64,000 nt of DNA. Source: Bacillota bacterium (lineage in GTDB: Bacteria > Bacillota > Clostridia > Lachnospirales > Lachnospiraceae). The notes under the pieces were generated by a model, which was not told where the DNA came from, did not search any database, and saw only the letters and a list, made by a program, of their open reading frames with translations. Of this stretch, positions 15,597-23,890 are shown piece after piece. The translations under genes were made by a program, and so were the position numbers. Each line of letters starts with the position of its first letter. Position 1 is the stretch's first letter. The DNA lies in NCBI GenBank assembly GCA_023421075.1, contig JAEZUM010000043.1, positions 1-64,000 of the forward strand, read 5' to 3'.

Positions 15597-17420
15597 TTAT
15601 TCTACGGTTACACTCTTCGCAAGATTTCTGGGCTGATCAACATTGAAGCCACGATGTACACAGGTATAATATGCCAGTAACTGAAGCACGATTGCCGACG
15701 TGAAGGGCGTAAAGCAATCCGAGGTCTTCGGTAATTCGATATGATAGTCATATGCGGAATCTTCTACCTCTGCTTTGCCGTTGGTAATCATTACAACGAA
15801 GGCTCCTCTGGCGCGAACCTCACGAACATTGGATACCATCTTGGAGAAGACTCTTTGCTGCGTTGCCAAGGCAACAACCGGAACCCCTTCGGTTACCAGG
15901 GATAAGGTTCCGTGCTTTAATTCACCGGCAGCATATGCCTCGGAGTGAATGTAGCTGATTTCCTTCAGCTTAATGGAGCCTTCCCAGCACAGAGCATAAT
16001 CTAATCCGCGGCCAATGAAGAATAGGTCTTCTTTATCCACAAGATTCTTACAGATATCATCCACCGTCTTATCAAAGGCCAAGGTCTCCTCAATCATAGG
16101 AATTACACCTTTTAATTCCTTGATATAGTCTGCACATTCCTCTTCGGTAATCGTCTTACGAATTAAGGCGAATTTGAAGGCCAACAGATATAAGCAGGAA
16201 AGCTGTGCGGTGTATGCCTTTGTACTTGCAACCGCAATCTCCGGACCGGCATGGGTATAAAATACATAATCACTCTCACGGTCGATGGTGGAGCCCTTTA
16301 CATTTACAACGGAAAGAGTTGTTGCTCCCGCTTCCTTCGCCAAGCGAAGTGCCGCAAGGGTATCTGCTGTCTCTCCGGACTGGGAGATCAGGATTACCAG
16401 AGAGTTCTGATCCATGATCGGATCCTTATAACGGAATTCAGAAGCAATCTCAACCTCTACAGGAATTCGAACCAGCTTCTCAACCATTGCCTTTCCGACT
16501 AATCCGGCATGCATCGCTGTACCGCAGGCTGCAATAATAACACGATTTACCTTCTCAAACACTCCATCCGGAATGTGATCTACTGTAAAATCCGGTGTAT
16601 TGTTTGCTGATATTCTTGGTGTAATGGTGGAACGGATGGAGGTCGGCTGCTCATAGATCTCCTTCAGCATGAAGTGAGGATATCCGTTCTTCTGTGCTGC
16701 TGTAATATCCCAGCTTACATGAAGCATGGTAGGCTCTACAATATTCTTATCAAAATCTACGACCTTAATTGCTTCCTTGGTAAGGATCGCGATATTCTTC
16801 TCCGGTAATACAAAGTAATCCTTGGAGTAATCCATTAAGGCTACCAGGTCAGAAGCGATAATGGAGCCATGCTCTACATGGGAAGCGACCAGAGGGCTGG
16901 CATTACGCAAGGAATAGATTACCTCCGGCTGGTCTGCAAACAGAATACAGAAAGCATATGCCCCTTCAATTCTATTCGCTGCTTTCACAATTGCGTCGAT
17001 TGCATCTCCTTCATATAAGCTGTCAAGAAGCATGGCAACGATCTCTGTATCTGTCTGAGAGATTGGATATCTGCCTGTCTTCGCAAGCTCAACCTCCAGG
17101 TTATGATAATTCTCGATAATTCCGTTATGAAGCAAGGTCACCTTACCATGCGTATGAGGGTGCGCATTGATATCTGTTACACCACCATGAGTCGCCCATC
17201 TGGTATGACCGATTCCACACTTACCTTTGCTTGCATCTGCTTTGGTTGCCTTCTCTACCAGCTCCGATACCTTGCCGATGCTTTTTATCGTATGTACTTC
17301 TCCCTGCTCACAAAGTGCGATTCCTGCGCTGTCATACCCACGGTATTCCAATGCCGCAAGACCTCCAAGTAATATATTCTTAGCCTCACGACTTCCTGTA
17401 TAACCAATAATTCCACACAT
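15597..17420 (-). CDS. glmS: Glutamine--fructose-6-phosphate aminotransferase (isomerizing)
   Basis: GlmS makes glucosamine-6-phosphate, the entry point to peptidoglycan precursors. The mature enzyme begins with a catalytic N-terminal cysteine, so the start must be the ATG at 17420 (MCGIIGYTG), which follows GGAGGATTATT; longer in-frame starts are excluded. The class II glutaminase domain covers about residues 1-220 (GHTRWATHG, HNGIIENY) and two SIS sugar-isomerase domains cover about 285-420 and 455-595 (SQSGETADT; C-terminal KSVTVE). The length of 607 residues is normal. The transcript has a self-cleaving glmS ribozyme in its leader, so expression is probably repressed by glucosamine-6-phosphate. 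Confidence 0.98.
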   Translation of the reverse strand: MCGIIGYTGSREAKNILLGGLAALEYRGYDSAGIALCEQGEVHTIKSIGKVSELVEKATKADASKGKCGIGHTRWATHGGVTDINAHPHTHGKVTLLHNGIIENYHNLEVELAKTGRYPISQTDTEIVAMLLDSLYEGDAIDAIVKAANRIEGAYAFCILFADQPEVIYSLRNASPLVASHVEHGSIIASDLVALMDYSKDYFVLPEKNIAILTKEAIKVVDFDKNIVEPTMLHVSWDITAAQKNGYPHFMLKEIYEQPTSIRSTITPRISANNTPDFTVDHIPDGVFEKVNRVIIAACGTAMHAGLVGKAMVEKLVRIPVEVEIASEFRYKDPIMDQNSLVILISQSGETADTLAALRLAKEAGATTLSVVNVKGSTIDRESDYVFYTHAGPEIAVASTKAYTAQLSCLYLLAFKFALIRKTITEEECADYIKELKGVIPMIEETLAFDKTVDDICKNLVDKEDLFFIGRGLDYALCWEGSIKLKEISYIHSEAYAAGELKHGTLSLVTEGVPVVALATQQRVFSKMVSNVREVRARGAFVVMITNGKAEVEDSAYDYHIELPKTSDCFTPFTSAIVLQLLAYYTCVHRGFNVDQPRNLAKSVTVE

Positions 17421-17579
17421 AATAATCCTCCATACTGCCATCGGCAGTTCCAATTTAAAATAAAGCCACATGGGCAATAACCCGTAAAATGGGCATAATT
17501 ATAGCGTTCTTCTTGAATCTGTTTTGTAAATTTTACGATTATGGTATGAATTCATAGCGAAAGAAAGCTTTGTAAACGC

Positions 17580-17763
17580 GTACAAAGTCAGAATCCCGCC
17601 TAATTCATTTTCTTGGTTATGCCGCTGTTGTTCTATTGTTACCAATAGTTTTTTTCGACATATCACATGCCCAAGAGCACGAGAGAGCATCCGCCGAAAT
17701 CTTCGCTAACTCTCTACCTCGTTAACCTTCAAACTACATATCCCAATGAAGGTGCATGGCGCT
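17580..17763 (-). ncRNA. glmS ribozyme (glucosamine-6-phosphate-activated)
   Basis: The minus strand carries the family's conserved parts in order: the cleavage site A|GCGCC (17763/17762), GTTAACGAGG (17730-17721 region), the core GATTTCGGCGGATG (about 17700-17687), and the 3' pseudoknot region leading to GGCGGGATTCTG. These match glmS ribozymes of Bacillus and Thermoanaerobacter by inspection. The RNA cleaves its own mRNA 5' end when glucosamine-6-phosphate binds, leading to decay of glmS mRNA. The exact 3' boundary is approximate. A possible 63-residue frame across it is not a gene. Confidence 0.92.
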
Positions 17764-17949
17764 AATATAAACATTTCTGTTAATCAGATCTTGGGTTGAT
17801 CTTGTGAATGGGTACCGGTATCACAATCACATTCTATTCTATGTAGCTACCCTCCTTTTTGTTATTATCCTTATGTAACTATTTCATTAAATTTAATCTC
17901 ATGGCGATTCGTTTCCTGAAATATTAATCCTGATAATTGTGATGAGGTC

Positions 17950-17978
17950 ATGTTATCATCTGACAGTGCAAATGTCAA
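17950..17978 (-). promoter_or_regulatory. Promoter for glmS
   Basis: A consensus TTGACA (17973-17978), 17 bases, then TAACAT (17950-17955) on the minus strand. Transcription would begin near 17943, giving a 520-base leader with the ribozyme in its first half. Confidence 0.7.
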
Positions 17979-18062
17979 TACCAGTATTTTACATACATCT
18001 AAATTATTATTGTTGTGTGTTCGATCCTATCATTCCATCGACTAGAGACTTCTAACTGCAGA

Positions 18063-18107
18063 AGAACTCACGCTTCTACTTCCTTGCAGAGTAAAAACGT
18101 GAGTTCT
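18063..18107 (-). terminator. Inverted repeat after the 51-residue gene
   Basis: AGAACTCACG (18063-18072) and its exact complement (18098-18107) flank a 25-base loop, 47 bases beyond the stop of the small gene. There is no clear T-tract, so termination is only one possible role. Confidence 0.4.
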
Positions 18108-18153
18108 GTCATTATGAATCCAAGGCTGATTATCTTTATTTCCTTATAGCACC

Positions 18154-18309
18154 TTATTCGTCGCGGTATTTATTGTTCTGTCTTCCGACACCTTCCTTAC
18201 GCGTATTATGCGTCTGATTCTGGTTCTCCGGCTTCACAGATCCTGTAACACTATTAAACTTATCCTGCTCCTTCTTCTGGTGCTGTTTTTCATTCTGCTT
18301 TTTATCCAT
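18154..18309 (-). CDS. Small hydrophilic protein, 51 residues, unknown function
   Basis: An ATG at 18309 follows GGAAAGGAG with five bases of spacing and opens a 51-codon frame ending in TAA at 18154. The product is highly charged and Gln/Asn-rich (MDKKQNEKQHQKKEQDKF at the start, QNNKYRDE at the end), contains no cysteine, and has neither signal peptide nor hydrophobic helix. It is probably disordered. Such peptides can be spore-associated or nucleic-acid-binding, but I recognise no family. The perfect ribosome binding site and the absence of another use for this stretch support it as real. It stands alone between glmS and the AmmeMemoRadiSam genes. Confidence 0.65.
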   Translation of the reverse strand: MDKKQNEKQHQKKEQDKFNSVTGSVKPENQNQTHNTRKEGVGRQNNKYRDE

Positions 18310-18554
18310 ACTAACTCCTTTCCATCCGGCTTATTAACATTCCTGCCACTCTATTAATGCTTACTTGGTAAGCCAACTATTCCGGCAACAAGATAATTCA
18401 ACGGACAGGTTTGTTATATTAGTATGGAGTACTTTTTACATAATATGTGAAACAGATACTTTTTTATATTATCTCTTCCCTTTGTACTTTCTATCTCTTA
18501 TAGGAGCTCCCTTGCAATCTCCCAAAACCCAACATTGAAGCTTGCCATTACAAG
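18310..18554. other. AT-rich spacer between the radical SAM gene and the 51-residue gene
   Basis: No gene seen. It includes T-rich runs near 18431 and 18459 that could contribute to termination of the radical SAM gene. Confidence 0.35.
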
Positions 18555-19382
18555 CTAACAATTTCCCTCATGTACATACTTAAGTTTCATTTTGGCAACC
18601 TCAGCCAGATGATATACACGCTCCACCGGAGTAGCATCCCTGTCCTGCATCTTCCACCTGGGAAAGAATCTGGAGATATGCAAAGGAATATCAGGCCTCA
18701 GACCGGCCAGCCAGCCGGAGAGCTCCGCCATCTCCTCCTCACTGTCATTCTCACCGGGTATAATCAGTGTCGTCACCTCAACATGACTCACCTTCGCTGC
18801 CAGTTCAATCGTCCGCTTTACGGTTGCCAGATCTCCCCGCAGCTTATGATAGAATTCATCACGAAACCCCTTGAGATCAATATTAAAGGCATCAACATAA
18901 GGCAAGAGCTCCAGAAGCGGTTCCTCACAGATATAACCATTGGTCACCACAATATTCTTCAATCCATGCTCCTTCGCTGACTTTGCGCAGTCACGGACGA
19001 ATTCAAAACCAATCAGAGGTTCATTATAGGTATAAGCAATGCCGATATTCCCTCTCGTCTGTAGCTGCTTCCCCTTCGCGATCAGTTCGTCAATGGTAAC
19101 CTCTTCTGTCTCAAGTTCCGTGCCGCCAACCATAGAGATGTCACAGTTTTGGCAGAAGGGGCAGTTTAGATTGCAGCCATAACTGCCGATTGATAGTATC
19201 TTGCTTCCGGGATGAAAGTGATACAAGGGCTTTTTCTCGATCGGATCCAGCGCAACCGCAGTCAGCTTGCCGTAATTGTCACTGATGATTTCTCCATTTT
19301 GATTTGTTCTGGCATTACATAACCCAAGATGTCCTTCCTCTATTTTGCAATGATGGGGACATATTCTGCATTCTGTTCTCAT
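18555..19382 (-). CDS. amrS: AmmeMemoRadiSam system radical SAM enzyme
   Basis: The 275-residue protein has an N-terminal cysteine-rich motif (CRICPHHC at residues 5-12, then Cys22) followed by the radical SAM cluster CNLNCPFC (Cys70, Cys74, Cys77) and downstream SAM-binding strands such as IAYTYNEPLIGFE. This order is diagnostic of the radical SAM component of the AmmeMemoRadiSam system, resembling pyruvate-formate-lyase activases. The reaction is not established as far as I know. Its start overlaps the stop of the upstream Memo-AMMECR1 gene by four bases (ATGA), so the two are translationally coupled and likely form one functional unit. Confidence 0.92.
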   Translation of the reverse strand: MRTECRICPHHCKIEEGHLGLCNARTNQNGEIISDNYGKLTAVALDPIEKKPLYHFHPGSKILSIGSYGCNLNCPFCQNCDISMVGGTELETEEVTIDELIAKGKQLQTRGNIGIAYTYNEPLIGFEFVRDCAKSAKEHGLKNIVVTNGYICEEPLLELLPYVDAFNIDLKGFRDEFYHKLRGDLATVKRTIELAAKVSHVEVTTLIIPGENDSEEEMAELSGWLAGLRPDIPLHISRFFPRWKMQDRDATPVERVYHLAEVAKMKLKYVHEGNC

Positions 19383-20764
19383 TTATGTCTCACCACCTCG
19401 AAACGCTCCAGGGAGACCTTCTCATTATCATAGATGCCTGCTTTCTTCTTCGCAATCGCTATCTGCTGCTCTATCGTATCCACTCCCTCAAGATTCGGAA
19501 GCAATAAGCCTCTCTTTCTTCCAGAAGAAACAATGACTCCATATCGTTTCACATCCAGCTCCTCCATGGAACCAATCGGCTCTGCCGGAGAGAGCACATC
19601 CACACTGTAGATCAGTTCCTCCAGCTCGTCCTCCGTTACCGGTGCAAATCTGGGATCCTCCGCAGCAGCACTCACCGCATTACGAAGGATTTCCTTGGCG
19701 ATGCTTTCCGTAACCGGACTGATGGTCCCGATACAGCCTCGCAGACTGCCATGCTTCTTCAAGGACACGAATACTCCCGCTTTACGCGTCATCATTTCCT
19801 CCGGCAGTCCATCCGGTAGTGCAGCATATTGACCGGTACTGATATAGGTCTCCAACGAATGTCTGGCCAGATGAACATAGGGATCCTCCTGCTTCTGAAG
19901 CTCCCTGGCCAGTGCTCTCTGTTTCTGAGTAAAGATCTCATCAAAGTTACGATTGTCCGCTTCTCCGGTGATCTTATATTCACAAACCCCATAGCCGACT
20001 CCGAAGGTTCCCTCATAGGACAGAAAATTCGCCTCCACCGCTTTCCCACTGAGTGCTCCTGCCATGATAATAAAGGAGCGTAAGCCACATTCTGCTGCAG
20101 CTTCACAGAGATCCGGAGTGAATTCCAGTAATTTGAGGAAATCTCCCTCCTTCATCGCTTCAACAATCTGCCGATCAAAGTCCACACCCTCCTCGGCAAA
20201 GCCGTAGGGTCCATCCTCTTTTAGCTTATGGGAAAGGTCTCCGCTTGCCACAAAAACAATCCTGCGGTTAAGCTTTTCTGCTGTTTTTTCAATGCATTTG
20301 CCGAGACGGTAATGCAGCGGCAGGGACAGACCGGAAAGACCGATTCTGACCAGTTGATACTCTTTATAATATTGATTAATAAAATAGAGCGGTACCATCG
20401 TACCATGGTCTAGCTCCGGATTCTTCTCACCAAGGGTCCCTGCTTCCACGCCGTCTCGTTCCGCACAGGCCTCCAGGGCTCTTACAAATTCTTCATCATA
20501 TTCCACCTGAAAGGATACGTCCTTTGCTCTGAAACCACCGAAATTACCCTTGGCCTTCTTACCGGGGGAGATATGAAAATAATCCGAATATAGAATGGAA
20601 TGGGGTGTTGTAATGATTATTGTATCCGGCTTCAGTTCTGCAATCCTCTTCGCAACCTCATGATAACTTTGAATCGTCTTCTTCACCTTCGTCTCTTCGC
20701 CTCTCCCCACCTCAGGAACGATGAGCGGCGGATGAGGAACGATGAATGTACCAACCAGTGCCAT
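19379..20764 (-). CDS. Memo-AMMECR1 fusion of the AmmeMemoRadiSam system
   Basis: The 461-residue protein joins two families. Residues about 1-265 are Memo-like, related to class III extradiol dioxygenases: TFIVPHPPLIVPEVG at the N terminus, ITTPHSILYSDYFHI, LDHGTMVPLYF and VFVASGDLSHKL supply the histidines expected for a metal site. Residues about 290-461 are AMMECR1-like, with the LRGCIGT signature near residue 345 and an intact C terminus. Separate AmrA and AmrB proteins exist in other bacteria; the fusion supports a physical complex. The gene has a strong GGAGGTGATTTT site and leads a two-gene operon with amrS. The substrate is unknown. Confidence 0.92.
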   Translation of the reverse strand: MALVGTFIVPHPPLIVPEVGRGEETKVKKTIQSYHEVAKRIAELKPDTIIITTPHSILYSDYFHISPGKKAKGNFGGFRAKDVSFQVEYDEEFVRALEACAERDGVEAGTLGEKNPELDHGTMVPLYFINQYYKEYQLVRIGLSGLSLPLHYRLGKCIEKTAEKLNRRIVFVASGDLSHKLKEDGPYGFAEEGVDFDRQIVEAMKEGDFLKLLEFTPDLCEAAAECGLRSFIIMAGALSGKAVEANFLSYEGTFGVGYGVCEYKITGEADNRNFDEIFTQKQRALARELQKQEDPYVHLARHSLETYISTGQYAALPDGLPEEMMTRKAGVFVSLKKHGSLRGCIGTISPVTESIAKEILRNAVSAAAEDPRFAPVTEDELEELIYSVDVLSPAEPIGSMEELDVKRYGVIVSSGRKRGLLLPNLEGVDTIEQQIAIAKKKAGIYDNEKVSLERFEVVRHK

Positions 20765-20815
20765 AAAATCACCTCCGAAATTTTTATCTCCGTTATAAGA
20801 ATTTATCTTATTTAG

Positions 20816-20844
20816 ATTATAACCCTTTTTATCAGATATATAAA
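20816..20844 (-). promoter_or_regulatory. Possible promoter for the AmmeMemoRadiSam operon
   Basis: Minus-strand TTTATA (20839-20844), 17 bases, and a perfect TATAAT (20816-20821), 52 bases before the start. The -35 element is weak. Confidence 0.4.
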
Positions 20845-20853
20845 TACATGATT

Positions 20854-20893
20854 AAGAGTCTGTATAACGACCTCTATCGCTATACAGACTCTT
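20854..20893. terminator. Long hairpin after the HTH-FlhA-like gene
   Basis: AAGAGTCTGTATA (20854-20866) pairs perfectly with 20881-20893, and the stem extends inward three more pairs with a G-U, leaving an eight-base loop. There is no T-tract. It is 66 bases downstream of the stop at 20959 and probably marks the transcript end. Confidence 0.55.
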
Positions 20894-20958
20894 ATCATTA
20901 CACTGGCAGGTCATATAATTACAAAACACACAGGCAACCCTGCTGCTTCTTTCTTAGG

Positions 20959-21771
20959 TTATACATAAAGCCTGGTAAGAACGGCTTCGATTAGTTTGGT
21001 ACAGTCCCTGTTATTTTCAATCTCCTCCTCCAGTACTTCTATTATCTTAACCAGCTTTCGAATGGATTTCCTTCGCTTCACCAAGCCGGATATAACGTAC
21101 TGCAGTACAGAATAAGGGATCTTTTCCGGGATGACACCCTTTACAGTAGCAGGGTATCTCGCCGCTACATTATCCAGCAGCAGCTGTAGCATCTCCCGGT
21201 TAATAATTCGATCAAAGTGATCCGTCACCGTCTCTTCAATTTGCCGGCAAAGATCATCTAAGGTGATATCCTTGACATCTTCCCGCTTACAGGAGTAAAT
21301 AACCTCATCATAGGTTAAGATCCGGTACTCTGTTTCATCAAGCTCCGAGTTATCTCGAATACGAAGGACCGGAAGAAGGATCCCATAGGTTTTTGCCATA
21401 GCTTCTCGTAATGCATGAATAGCCGGAAAATGATTTTGAAACTCTTCCTTCAGAAGCTCAATATATCCATTGCCTGCCTCAAATACCAACGGCTCTGCCA
21501 GTAATTTTTCAAAAAGCTTAACCGTCTTCTCCTTATCGTTGTCCTCCGTTACCTTAGTCATATACTCTTCCCTGTTTATCAGGTAGTCGCTGGAGCATGC
21601 CAGGATATCACAAAGATAATACAGCATTTCAAGATCCGGATATCCGCTTCCTCTCTCCCACTTTGATACTGCCTGAGGAGTTACACCCAGACGGGCAGCC
21701 AATTGCTCCTGACTCAATCCTTTTTCTCTTCTGGCGACAGTAAGCCTCTTTCCAAAAGCATTCTCTTCCAT
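20959..21771 (-). CDS. XRE-type helix-turn-helix protein fused to an FlhA cytoplasmic-domain-like region
   Basis: The 270-residue protein starts with a canonical XRE helix-turn-helix (LTVARREKGLSQEQLAARLG and TPQAVSKWERGSGYPDLEML, residues 9-50). From about residue 85 it resembles the cytoplasmic part of FlhA/FHIPEP proteins: FEAGNGYIELLKEE, LPVLRIRDNSELDETEYRI, INREMLQLLLDNVAARYPA and KIPYSVLQYVISGLVKRRKS match the FlhA pattern of RIRDNLQL-PNEY, a REE/REVQ-LLD helix and ELQxVLxxLL-SIRDL. The FlhA membrane domain is absent, and there are no flagellar genes nearby. It could be a DNA-binding protein whose ligand domain was recruited from the flagellar export gate. The two domain calls are by inspection; the biological role is unknown. 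It precedes no obvious operon partner. Confidence 0.8.
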   Translation of the reverse strand: MEENAFGKRLTVARREKGLSQEQLAARLGVTPQAVSKWERGSGYPDLEMLYYLCDILACSSDYLINREEYMTKVTEDNDKEKTVKLFEKLLAEPLVFEAGNGYIELLKEEFQNHFPAIHALREAMAKTYGILLPVLRIRDNSELDETEYRILTYDEVIYSCKREDVKDITLDDLCRQIEETVTDHFDRIINREMLQLLLDNVAARYPATVKGVIPEKIPYSVLQYVISGLVKRRKSIRKLVKIIEVLEEEIENNRDCTKLIEAVLTRLYV

Positions 21772-21893
21772 TATGTACTTCCCCCACCTTATCTTATTTC
21801 GTGTTTAAGCCGTACTTGCTTCATAAGCTCATCTTACCACAGATAAAATCATTCGTACAACAACGCTTTGTTTATCTACATCTCAACCAGAAG

Positions 21894-22421
21894 TTAGAAG
21901 ACCAGCTTCGTCATAATTACACTAACGATAATTCCCGTCAGGGTCGTAAGCAGACATCCCAGCAAGGTATATCTTGTCTTCTTAACTCCTGCTGCCATGA
22001 AGTATACTGCAAGTGTATAGAATATCGTCTCCGTACTGCTCATCATAACGGATACCAGACGACCCAGGAAAGAATCCGGCCCATACTCCTTAAAAATATC
22101 AAGTACCAGACTGGTAGCAGCCGAAGAGGAAAACATCTTTATGATAGCGACAGGAACCAGCTGTGAGGGGAAGTGCAACAGATCGGTCAGCGGGCGGAGG
22201 AAATCTGATACAATCGTAAGGGTCCCTGAAGCACGTAAAATGCCTATAGCGACCATCAAACCGATTAACGTAGGTAAAATATCAAATACGACTTTAAAAC
22301 CGTCCTTTGCGCCTTGAATGAATTCATCAAAGATATTTGTCTTCATCAGAAGGCCAAAGCCAACGATATAGAAAAATAAGAATGGTATAATGTAATCCGA
22401 TATGTATATAAGAAACCTCAT
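21894..22421 (-). CDS. spmB: Spore maturation protein B
   Basis: This 175-residue membrane protein of the nucleoside-transporter-gate (SpmA/SpmB) family has four to five hydrophobic segments (IIPFLFFYIVGFGLLM, LIGLMVAIGILRAS, TIFYTLAVYFMAAG, GCLLTTLTGIIVSVIM). SpmA and SpmB are needed for spore core dehydration and heat resistance in Bacillus and Clostridium. The start at 22421 (MRFLIYISDY) follows GGGAGG by five bases; a start 36 bases upstream lacks a site. It lies 40 bases after spmA and is surely cotranscribed. Presence of both genes supports a spore-forming host. Confidence 0.95.
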   Translation of the reverse strand: MRFLIYISDYIIPFLFFYIVGFGLLMKTNIFDEFIQGAKDGFKVVFDILPTLIGLMVAIGILRASGTLTIVSDFLRPLTDLLHFPSQLVPVAIIKMFSSSAATSLVLDIFKEYGPDSFLGRLVSVMMSSTETIFYTLAVYFMAAGVKKTRYTLLGCLLTTLTGIIVSVIMTKLVF

Positions 22422-22461
22422 ATTAACCTCCCAGTCTATGTCTATGATCGTGTTCACAATC

Positions 22462-23055
22462 CTATCGATTCCCTTTTCGACAACTTAGTTTTCTCGCAAT
22501 AATCGAAAATGCAAAGCCAACGCAGGTGGAACACAACGTCGCCACCAAGCCAGCCCCCAGTATCTCTGCCGGATTCACTGATCCATACTGGCTGCGGTAA
22601 GCAATAATATTGACCGGAATTAGCTGTAATGAGGATATATTAATAATCAAAAGAGTGCACATATCGCAGCTTGCAACCTCCGAATCCTGATTCAGCTTCT
22701 TAAGCTCCTTCATTGCAAGTAGCCCCATGGGTGTGGCCGCCCAGCCAAGGCCAAGGATATTTGCAATCATATTGGAGGCGATATATTCATTTACCACATG
22801 GTCCTTCGGGACCGTCGGATATAGAATTCGAAGAATTGGTCGCAGGGCCTTCGTAAGAGAGGCAACCAGCCCACTTTTTTTTGCAACCTGCATGATACCG
22901 GTCCACATTGCCATGATTCCAAGCATGGTAATACACAGCGTTACTGCCTCCTTAGAAGAATTTATCGTAGCCTTACTTACTTCCCCGATCTCTCCTCTTA
23001 ACACTCCTACCGTAACCCCTAATACAATCATAATACCCCAAAGGTAGTTCAGCAT
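22462..23055 (-). CDS. spmA: Spore maturation protein A
   Basis: The 197-residue protein is SpmA, partner of SpmB, with membrane segments (MLNYLWGIMIVLGVTVGVL, GIMAMWTGIMQVA, LGAGLVATLCSTCVGFAF) and the conserved EYIASNMIANILGLGWAATP region near residue 90. It is thought to act in the developing forespore membrane. The start follows GGGAGATATT. It leads the spmA-spmB operon; the 5' region contains a long-distance inverted repeat listed separately. No obvious forespore sigma-factor promoter could be assigned by eye. Confidence 0.95.
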   Translation of the reverse strand: MLNYLWGIMIVLGVTVGVLRGEIGEVSKATINSSKEAVTLCITMLGIMAMWTGIMQVAKKSGLVASLTKALRPILRILYPTVPKDHVVNEYIASNMIANILGLGWAATPMGLLAMKELKKLNQDSEVASCDMCTLLIINISSLQLIPVNIIAYRSQYGSVNPAEILGAGLVATLCSTCVGFAFSIIARKLSCRKGNR

Positions 23056-23391
23056 AATATCTCCCTTCCATTCTACTAGTATCCAAATTCGTTACAGTTC
23101 AGCCATAAGCTCGATTTCGCTTCACTACATCTCGCTTAGGCAGAACGCCCAACAAATTAAAACACGATATCCATGCGAAAGAATGTATTCGCCTGAATTT
23201 CATGTATAAAATTTGCAGGGCTGAACTGTTATCCAAAATTCACGAAATTTGTTATGGTTTTTTGGCTATTTATTATAACTATATTCCTGATTATGTAAGA
23301 AATACCCCTGTTTCTTTGCCTTTTATGGTATAAATTGTATCTCATTTACATTTATTGTTTAAATTGTGCTATGTTTTGACAATTATTTTAG
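23056..23391. other. Divergent intergenic region between spmA and the AbrB-like gene
   Basis: Within it, ACAGTTCAGCC (23094-23104) recurs as its exact reverse complement at 23219-23229, 115 bases apart, and a smaller GCGAA/TTCGC hairpin lies between. On the minus strand this would form the closing stem of a structured spmA leader. No known riboswitch motif is recognised. Confidence 0.4.
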
Positions 23392-23420
23392 TTGACTTTG
23401 AAAAAATCCTATGATATCTT
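23392..23420 (+). promoter_or_regulatory. Promoter for the AbrB-like gene
   Basis: TTGACT (23392-23397), 17 bases, TATCTT (23415-23420), 105 bases before the start codon. A second TTGACA lies at 23377-23382. Confidence 0.5.
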
Positions 23421-23524
23421 ATTTTATGCTATTACAAATAATGTAAGCTAGGATGTGTATGCGCATTCCTTGTCGATAGCAATCTATTTTATTCCCCAAT
23501 ACACTTAAGAATAGGAGGCCTACT

Positions 23525-23782
23525 ATGAAAAGTACAGGTATCGTAAGAAGACTTGACGAGCTCGGAAGAATTACTCTTCCTATCGAGTTAAGAAGAACAT
23601 TGGATGTTAGCGAGAGAGATCCATTAGAAATTTTTGTTGATGAAGGAAGAATTATCCTTCAGAAATATGAGCCCACTGATATTTTCAACGGTAACAAAGA
23701 TAATCTGCTTGAGTATCAAGGAAAGAAAATCTCTAAGGACACAATCGTTGAACTTGCAAAGCTTGCAGGAATCATTGAGTAA
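23525..23782 (+). CDS. AbrB/SpoVT-family transcriptional regulator
   Basis: The 85-residue protein has the swapped-hairpin AbrB DNA-binding domain at its N terminus (STGIVRRLDELGRITLPIEL, residues 3-22, through IILQKYEP). The C-terminal 35 residues are helical and probably mediate tetramer formation. AbrB-type proteins repress transition-state and sporulation genes. The position next to rsmI in the yaa/yab island matches abrB beside yabC in Bacillus subtilis, which supports orthology to AbrB. The start follows AGGAGGCCTACT. A bidirectional terminator follows at 23850. Confidence 0.93.
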   Translation: MKSTGIVRRLDELGRITLPIELRRTLDVSERDPLEIFVDEGRIILQKYEPTDIFNGNKDNLLEYQGKKISKDTIVELAKLAGIIE

Positions 23783-23849
23783 TTAACATATTTAGTAACG
23801 TACTCCAATATTCTTGCCGAGTGTTGGATAACGAAATATTACTTAGCAA

Positions 23850-23883
23850 AAAAAGCCTGTCACAATATTGTGACAGGCTTTTT
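23850..23883. terminator. Bidirectional terminator between abrB-like and TPR-MORN genes
   Basis: A perfect 34-base palindrome (arms 23850-23866 and 23867-23883, AAAAAGCCTGTCACAAT and its complement) gives a GC-rich stem with Ts following on both strands. It serves the convergent genes ending at 23782 and 23891. Confidence 0.9.
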
Positions 23884-23890
23884 ACGTCCT

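Noticed and set aside
17421..17477. N-terminal extension of glmS
   Set aside because: GlmS needs an N-terminal Met-Cys start for its catalytic cysteine; the ATG at 17420 provides it with GGAGG upstream.
17499..17690. Open frame of 63 codons upstream of glmS
   Set aside because: It lies across the 3' half of the glmS ribozyme and has no ribosome binding site.
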